DNA of 64,000 bases from Cocos nucifera (taxonomy: Eukaryota > Streptophyta > Magnoliopsida > Arecales > Arecaceae). The notes under the pieces were generated by a model. That model was not told the DNA's origin. It saw only the letters and a list, made by a program, of their open reading frames with translations, and did not search any database. Made by a program: the position numbers and the translations under genes. The DNA lies in contig QRFJ01006425.1 of the NCBI GenBank assembly GCA_006176705.1, positions 1-64,000 on the forward strand. Direction: 5' to 3'. Numbering within the stretch: the stretch's first letter is position 1; each line of letters begins with the position of its first letter. Of the stretch, positions 57,743-64,000 are shown piece after piece.

Positions 57743-60179
57743 CACACGGAGCTCCTGATCCTAACCAGCTCCATTGGAGTGCTAACTCCTCACCGAAGCC
57801 TTCGACGGCTGATCTTCGATCGATCCAATCAATCATCATCTTTCTGATCTTTCGAACATTCCAAAAAATTAGATCATGTACATTGGAGGATGATGAGATA
57901 GTAGTGAAAATCTAGTGGTGATCGAGCACTCACAGCACTTGATTTCCATCCAAACCTAGAGCCCCAACTCTAGGATTTCACACACCTAAAAAATCTCAAT
58001 ACCCGAAAATCCTCTCACGCCCTCTCTCTTTGGAGTTTTTTCATGAAACAAATTTTAATGAGAAGAGAGACTCTCCCTCTACCATACACCCACTCCCAAA
58101 TACACTTAAGATGCACGACCAAAAGAACAAAAAAAAAAATCAAAAGAGGCATGTGAGAAAAAATGGCGTAGGATCCCTTTTTCTCTCTCTATGGAATTTT
58201 CCACATTCAGAACAGTCCCTCCTCTTTGGTTTTCTTTTTTTCTCTCATGGAAACTATTTCTCTCCCATGCATGCATAAAAATCTTCTTAAAAAGATGGAA
58301 AATACACGTAGAAGGGGATAAGGCTTGGAGGTTGAACTTGTTTCAACCTCCCATTCAAATTTAAATGAATCCTTATTTACTCCCAAATGCCACTTTCAGG
58401 TGGGTGACAAGCAAAAAGACTCTCCTTCTATGCCCACTCTAAAAAATTCCATGAAAAAAAATCTCATAACATTTTATGGGGCATGGAGAAAAGGATAAGG
58501 ATGAGAGGTGGTTCCAACAAAACTAGTTGAATCAAAAATCACCTAACTTTGAACCGATCCAACCCTTGGACTAGGTCAAAAGCAGATAAGAGGGGGGGCA
58601 TAGAAACCTTCTGGGCATGAGAAACTCTCATGTGAATTCACAATTCACATGAAGAATGGTGTGGGGCAAAGCAGGGTGGCGCAGGGAGAAGGAAGGTTCA
58701 AATTCAAACTCATTTGACTTAGTCATAATTGGTTTCAACCAAACCAATTAATCTAGACCCAACTAGACTAGGTTAAATCCAACCAAATTAGATTTAATCC
58801 AATCTAATAAATTTTTAATCAAATTAAAAATTAATTAGGTCCAACTTCTGATCAAATCAGGATCGAATCTCCCATAGCGATTAAGTCATCACATAATCTA
58901 ATCGGGTCAAACCCAATCGAGTCCAATTCGATCAAATTTGATCAAATCCTCATTCCTAAATCAAATTTAGCTAATCAACAATCAAATTGCTAAAATCTTT
59001 AATAAATATAAAGTTTCAATCGGATAGGTGTCTGGGCAACAGAGTCCCATCAACATGAAACTCTTGAAGAGTCCTAAATTGGTGGAACTCTTGAATCTAG
59101 TGTCCCAAATGAATAAAACTCACAATCATAGAGTCCTAAATCAGTAGAACTCTTGATCAGAAAGTTTCAAACAAGTAGGACTCAGAGTTCCAATCCACTA
59201 GGACTCTTGGTCACAAAGTCCCAATCCAGTGGGACTCTTGACCATAGAGTCCTAGGTCATCGAGACTCAATATCAGCCATCAGATTGGTAGGAACTCCTA
59301 TTGTGTGTGACCCTATAGGTTTGAATCCTAAGTCAATAATATAAAAACTAATTTTCTATACCAATCGATTAACCATCTAGCAATGATACCCGACATCCGG
59401 ATAGGTCAAATAGTCGCAACACAACATCGACGAGCCTGTGACATATGGTTACCGTATAATTCATCTTCTTGACCTCAATGTTCAAAAGATGACCTAGGGT
59501 TTAATTATCAATCCTAAAAATCATCTACAGTGTCCATCGTATGGACTATCCTGACTGAGATTTTGCTAAATTGAAATACAATGATGCACTTACTCCAACA
59601 CTTAGAGGAGTCAATTTCATCTTGACTCATGCACCGACTTCATAAGTACTTGACTGCACCTAGTAGCCTTCCATTATAAGAATTAAAAATTCAGATAGTC
59701 CAGTACCTAAGTGTAGTAAGTTGCTTGTAAGTCACCATGGTGATCTCAGGTCTAAGGGACACTTATATCCGTATCCTTAGTGAGCAACTCTTGATAGCAG
59801 AGAGCTCCATAGTTGGATCACATTCAATAAAATATACCCCTACACTTCACCTACATGCCATAATAATATCTTCATACATCTTGGTTAAGAGGACAACCAA
59901 CATTTATGGCACATAACGACCTACACTCGATACATTGTTGTCCTAGGTAATAATGAATCATTTGGTCGTGAACTAGTTTAAGGATTAAATGATAAATCCT
60001 CCTTTGTCAAGTCTAAATAGTCCTAAAGACTTCATCACATAAGAGTTCATTACAGGATGATGTAAAAAATATGATGAAATATCAGAATAATAATTTTATT
60101 CATTTATAATTTAAGTAAATTTTATAAATCATCTCAACCATCTACAACCTAGATGATTGACTTTTGGATATAATTTTTA
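57743..60179 (-). repeat. 5' LTR of B, outer part
   Basis: It continues 47480-47785 beyond E. The segment from 58368 aligns with the 3' LTR at 10159-12075. The outer end reads TTTTTA where the partner has TTTTCA. The next bases (ATGCG, 60180-60184) are the likely target duplication in I. Confidence 0.87.
59030..59265 (-). repeat. Minisatellite in B 5' LTR
   Basis: About seven units of roughly 40 bp like those at 10850-11145, with fewer copies. Confidence 0.75.
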
Positions 60180-60760
60180 ATGCGCATAACTCAGCAAACT
60201 TTGTTCCAACAAATTATAAGAGTCTGAGGTAGGCCAAATCAGTAGACTATTGACTTTCAGATAAAGTTCTATAATTTAGCTTCAGTAATTTTTGGCAAAG
60301 GTTCAACTTCGATCCATTTAGTGAAATAATCTATTACCACCAAGAGAAACTTTCATTGTCTAGATGCTACAGGAAAGGGCCCGAGTATGTCCATCCCCCA
60401 TTGTGCGAACGGCTATGAGGCGCTTAGGAGTGTAAGCTTAGAGGTCGGTTGTCTTTTAATATTTGCATTTCTTTGACACCGATCATATTTTTTAACATAC
60501 TCCATGGAATCTTGGTGTATAGTCGGTCAATAGTAGCCCTACCGAAGTAGTTTATGAGATAAAGTCCTGGCTCCCAAATGATTTCTACATATCCCTTCGT
60601 GCACTTTCCATAAGGTATAGTCGGCTTCAGAAGGTCGAAAATATTTCAAGAGTGATAAAGAGTACGATCTTTTATACAATTTATTCTTATATAAAACATA
60701 TCGGATGGCCTGATTTCTAAATTTTTGAGCTTTCTTTAGATCTTAAGGAAGGACATCATC
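60180..60760 (-). pseudogene. Integrase of I (N-terminal and part of core)
   Basis: The zinc-binding region reads LGARTLSHKLL...GYYWPTIHQDSMEYVKKYDRCQ (about 60580-60470). The core has QWGMDILGPFPVA (first catalytic Asp) and VVIDYFTKWIEVEPL (near 60400-60300), then FGLPQTL. The second Asp region (normally SDNG) is scrambled by a frameshift before KFAELCA, where B begins. Stops lie near 60555, 60360 and 60270. The rest should be left of the window. It would join element DNA to the chromosome. Confidence 0.82.
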
Positions 60761-61056
60761 TTTGAGATAAGCGATAAGTGGGTCGATCCAGCTGGGCTCA
60801 TGGTCAACTTGCATTATACTCTGGGGTTCCTCCAAACTCGAACACTTTAGAACATCGAAGAAAACTTCTTTATGTAGTTCATTTGGAGCTAAGGTGGCTA
60901 ACTTGAAGAAAAGATTAGCCTTGGTATTTTCTACTCTTGGGATATGTTGAATGTTAAAACTATTGAAGGTCGGGATCAGACCCTTACCTTTTCTAGATAC
61001 TTCATCATGCTTTCCTCCTAAGCTTCATAATTACCACTAACTTATCCTACCACCAA

Positions 61057-61389
61057 CTAGGAATCACTATAAGCTTGGAACCTGTCTGCTTTCAGTTCTT
61101 TGGCTATCTTCAACCTCGTAATCAAAGCCTCATATTCTACCCCATTATTTATTGTAGGGAATTCAAAATGCAACGCATACGCAGAAATGATTTTCTCTGG
61201 GTTAACCAAGATCAAACCTGTGCCTACACTAGAAGCATTGCATGAACCATCCACATACAGGGCCCAGAAGCCTTCAGGGAGGTCTGCTCTTTCTTCAAGA
61301 AAGTTCGATTGCAACCATGGAACACTGGCTTCATTTTGATCAAGTTCGGCTTCATCCGAAATAGTGCATTCTACTATAAAATCTGTCAA
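61057..61389 (-). pseudogene. Archaeal-type second RNase H of I
   Basis: The open stretch keeps WALYVDGSCNASSVGTGLIL, NNGVEYEALI and AYSDS, giving D47, E85 and D109 of this segment as the likely catalytic acids. A stop-broken tail continues to about 60760. The extra RNase H would remove RNA from RNA-DNA hybrids. It is the best preserved part of I. Confidence 0.85.
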
Positions 61390-61439
61390 TATTTGAGCTT
61401 TGATTGATGGCCAAGGTTAGAAATTGATGTCAAACTCAG

Positions 61440-62260
61440 TAAGCTCATTATCCATTTTGCTATTCTTTTAGAGGCATCTATTCGATGAAGAACTACCTTA
61501 ATTGATTGATCAATGAGGAGTGTTATAGTATGCCACTGGAACTAAGATCGGAGCCTTCGGGCTACAAGCAATAGAGCATAAGTTAGTTTTTCTAACTTGA
61601 TATACCTGGTCCATCCCTTAGGACTTGGCTAATATAGTAGATTGGTCGTTGCACTTTCGCCTCTTCCTTGACTAAGACCGCTGCAAGGGCCACCGAGGAG
61701 ACCGCCAGATATAGAAATAATTCTTCTCCGAATTTGGGCTTGGACAATAGGGGAGGTGATCCGAGGTAGCTTTTTAGTTCTTCAAATGCTTGTTGACATT
61801 TAGGAGTCCAGCAGAAGTTCTTTGACTGTTTGAAGACTTGAAAGAAAGGCATGCATCATTCGGTTGATCTTCAAATGAAATGGTTAAGAGCCTCTACCTT
61901 TCTTGTTAGGTGCTAAACTTCTTTTATTGACTTTGGAGCAGTCATCTCTTGAATAGCTTGGATCTTCTCTGGATTTACTTTGATTCCATGTCTCGACACC
62001 ATGAATCCTAGAAACTTTTCTGAAGTCACTTCGAAGGCACACTTGATTGGGTTCAACTTTATCTTATATTTTCAGAGGGCACTGAAGGTTTCTTCAAGGT
62101 TGGTAATATGATTTGTTGAAGATCGACTCTTGACAAGCATATCATCTATATAGACTTTCATGTTATGGTCGATCTGCTTCTTGAAAATTTTATTCACCAG
62201 GCACTGGTAGGTTACACCTGCATTTTTAAGTCCAAAGGGCATAACTCTATAACAATAGAG
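61440..62260 (-). pseudogene. Reverse transcriptase and first RNase H of I
   Basis: From the J junction, LYCYRVMPFGLKNAG opens mid-RT, followed by NKIFKKQIDHNMKVYIDDMLVKS with catalytic YIDD at 62152-62141. After a degraded thumb (GIKVNPEKIQAIQEM-like region near 61960), FCWTPKCQQAFEELKSYL and KPKFGEELFLYLAVSSVALAAVLV (61810-61680) mark the chimaeric RNase H, with QRPIYYISQVL. Stops and frameshifts separate the blocks. RT upstream of LYCY should lie beyond J. Confidence 0.87.
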
Positions 62261-64000
62261 CGTAGGGATTGATGCATAGGACAGAAGCTTGGATTTCAAA
62301 GCAGAATTATGAAAACAAAAAATCAAACCCAAAACCCTAGGACCATCTTATTAGAATTTAAATCATATAATATGCATTCATGACATATAAGAGGGTATTG
62401 GTACATACCTCAATCTCTAAACCCTAATTTAACTCTGATTTTCGACAGTAGTCCGTCAGGGTTTCCACCAGGTGCCCACGTGTTCATCCTTCAATGTTGA
62501 TCCATACAGGGACTTGATCAAGACACCAGCATCTCTAATTAATTTAATTAAAATTTTTATGATAAGAATTTTAATTATTTGGGTATAACCTTCCTTAGCC
62601 TTTAATGTCACCCTCCTAGCCTTTTCTTGCCTTCCTTTCTTATTCCTTGTCTCCTTAATTTTTATTCCTAATCTCTTTATCGTATTGGAAGACTTCTTTT
62701 CCTTAAATTAGGACCTTGTCTAGACAAGAGAAAAAGAATAAAGAAAATTAGACAAGAGAACCTATTGTAAGAAAGAAAGGAGGAATTTTTTATGCCTTGG
62801 ACTCTCGGTGTGCACCCCTATTTATAATGTATGTAAGGGTGCCATCTTAATTTCTCACACCTTTTCTACATCAACATCTCATGCCCCATCATCATACCTC
62901 ACGCCCATCTAAATTTTGTACCATTTAAAATTATGTAGACTTAGTCCAAGATATGCCTTAAAGTAGAAGGACTCTTCGGACTAATTCTACGTAGTTTTCT
63001 ATGAAAAGTCACGATGCATAAGTATATGGTGCCATAGTTCAAGGGCTTAGATTAGATTAGATGGCCATCTAATGGCCCTTAATGGGTATGCCACATCAGA
63101 AGATGGCATGGAGAAAAGTGGGGTGTGGTAGAGTCCCTAACCACTTGGACTCATGAGTCCTAGTGGCACCAAGATAAGGGAGGGCGGCAATAGTTCCTTG
63201 GTTTATCCAAACTCTAGATTATCTACGAAGGAATTTCACCTACAGAAGGACTCTTTTGCACCTCTTCTTAGATCTAAATATTACATAATAAAACTTATGT
63301 AAAAAAAATGGTGGAAAAGTCAAAGAAGCTTGGCGCCAACCAACTATGCGCTAAGAAGTCCTTAGCGCATAAAATACTCCCCACGCACCAAGAGATAGAG
63401 TCCCTAGTGCATGGGACTCAGGGATATGGCATCCAACATGAAGCTTAATAAGCCTAGGCTAACCCAATTCAAGGCCAAATCTAATTTGGCTCAAATCATA
63501 CCTTAATTAGCCTAAATCGAAACCTGATTCAAATCTAGGTGCTAGGGTTTGCAACATGTGCTAGCATATTTAACTTGCAAATATGATCTAATCCAACTAG
63601 ACCCTTGATCAATTTTCTTTATGTATAATCCATTGGGTTCCAATCTAGCCAGCAGTGGGTCCGGGAGCGATTTGACCTAATTTGGTTAGAACTCAACCAA
63701 ACTGATTTAGGTCAAAACTAGTTAACCTGATTCAATCAATTAGAACACTTTCTAATTGACGATCAAATTAAACTCTTTAATTTGATTGAATCCACAAAAT
63801 AAGATTGACATCTAGCAATGTATCATGTCTATCCAAAAGATATGAAATTTTGATGAAAATATCAAAAATATCTTTTAGTAGAAAGTTACCATGCAACAAG
63901 ATCCTTCAATCATCCTGCATTCCAAATATGACTCTGGATATGAAAATATGTCAAGCCCAATATCATATTTATATTTTTTTTAATTTTATGATGATGATTC
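62261..64000 (-). repeat. Element J: LTR of the A/E copia family, minus orientation, cut by window end
   Basis: The sequence aligns with 12408-14150 and 19930-21690. The first bases CGTAGGGATTGATG correspond to TGTAGGGTTTGGTG. About 0.7 kb of LTR should lie beyond 64000. The preceding host bases encode LYCY of RT in I, so the junction is exact. Whether this is a solo LTR or a full element cannot be told. Confidence 0.87.
62817..62826 (-). promoter_or_regulatory. TATA box in J
   Basis: The minus strand reads TATAAATAGG at the family position. Confidence 0.5.

Larger units (their letters stand above)
10159..60179 (-). mobile_element. Element B: Ty1/copia retrotransposon spread over 50 kb by nested insertions
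   Basis: Pieces in minus-strand order are: 5' LTR (60179-57743 and 47785-47480), primer site (47467-47478), leader, protease and integrase start (45712-44704), integrase end, RT and RNase H (24336-22393), RNase H end (12407-12098), and 3' LTR (12075-10159, cut by D). A, H and E lie between the pieces. Protein motifs resume across each gap and short target duplications flank each guest. Without guests the visible part is about 9.7 kb. The right end abuts I integrase sequence with LTR terminus TA instead of CA; the left end is outside the window. Confidence 0.85.
60180..62260 (-). mobile_element. Element I: Tat-lineage Ty3/gypsy pol, split by B and J
   Basis: Minus-strand order is RT, RNase H, second (archaeal-type) RNase H, integrase. 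This dual RNase H arrangement is typical of the Tat lineage. B interrupts integrase at 60179 and J interrupts RT at 62261. Confidence 0.88.

Overview
This window is nuclear DNA of a flowering plant, built almost entirely of transposable elements inserted into one another. Long Ty1/copia elements, Tat-type Ty3/gypsy elements carrying an antisense ORF, and a CACTA (En/Spm) DNA transposon point to a large, repeat-rich genome. A monocot, perhaps a palm, is my guess from the feel of the repeats and is not proven here. I found no intact host gene, tRNA, rRNA or CRISPR array. Every coding region is transposon-derived and carries stops or frameshifts.

Names used below. I: Tat Ty3/gypsy element on the minus strand (pol at 60180-62260). 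B: Ty1/copia element on the minus strand, lying in the integrase of I and spread over 10159-60179 by later insertions. A: copia, minus, 12408-22392, inside the RNase H of B. H: CACTA transposon, 24340-44700, inside the integrase of B. G: copia, minus, 28827-39226, inside the transposase of H. E: copia, plus, 47786-57742, inside the 5' LTR of B. D: Tat element, plus, visible 1343-10158, inside the 3' LTR of B. C: short copia-like element, minus, 5615-9221, inside the 3' LTR of D. F: plus-strand LTR, 1-1342, related to the LTRs of G and lying inside D. J: minus-strand LTR, 62261-64000, related to A and E, inside the reverse transcriptase of I. A, E and J form one copia family; F and G form another.

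Layout. 1-10158: end of D with F near its left edge, an antisense ORF at 1818-4821, then the D 3' LTR (5449-10158) split by C. 10159-12407: B 3' LTR remnant and the end of the B RNase H. 12408-22392: complete element A. 22393-24336: B RNase H, reverse transcriptase and the C-terminal part of integrase. 24340-44700: CACTA element H, with a TNPA-like gene (24998-26741) and a TNP2 transposase (27137-40984) split by G. Its right side has CT-rich and G-run low-complexity DNA and a long inverted repeat. 44704-47785: rest of B integrase, protease, a gag remnant, leader, PBS and the start of its 5' LTR. 47786-57742: complete element E. 57743-60179: rest of the B 5' LTR. 60180-62260: I integrase, two RNase H domains and reverse transcriptase. 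62261-64000: J.

The nesting rests on target-site duplications (CACAC around E, TAT around H, CCTTC/TCTTC around A, GTGAT/ATGAT around G) and on interrupted protein motifs that resume on the far side of each insertion. Relative order: I is oldest; B entered I; A, H, E and D entered B; G entered H; C and F entered D. J entered I independently. The elements cooperate only in the usual retroelement sense of gag, protease, integrase, RT and RNase H in one polyprotein. None looks autonomous now.
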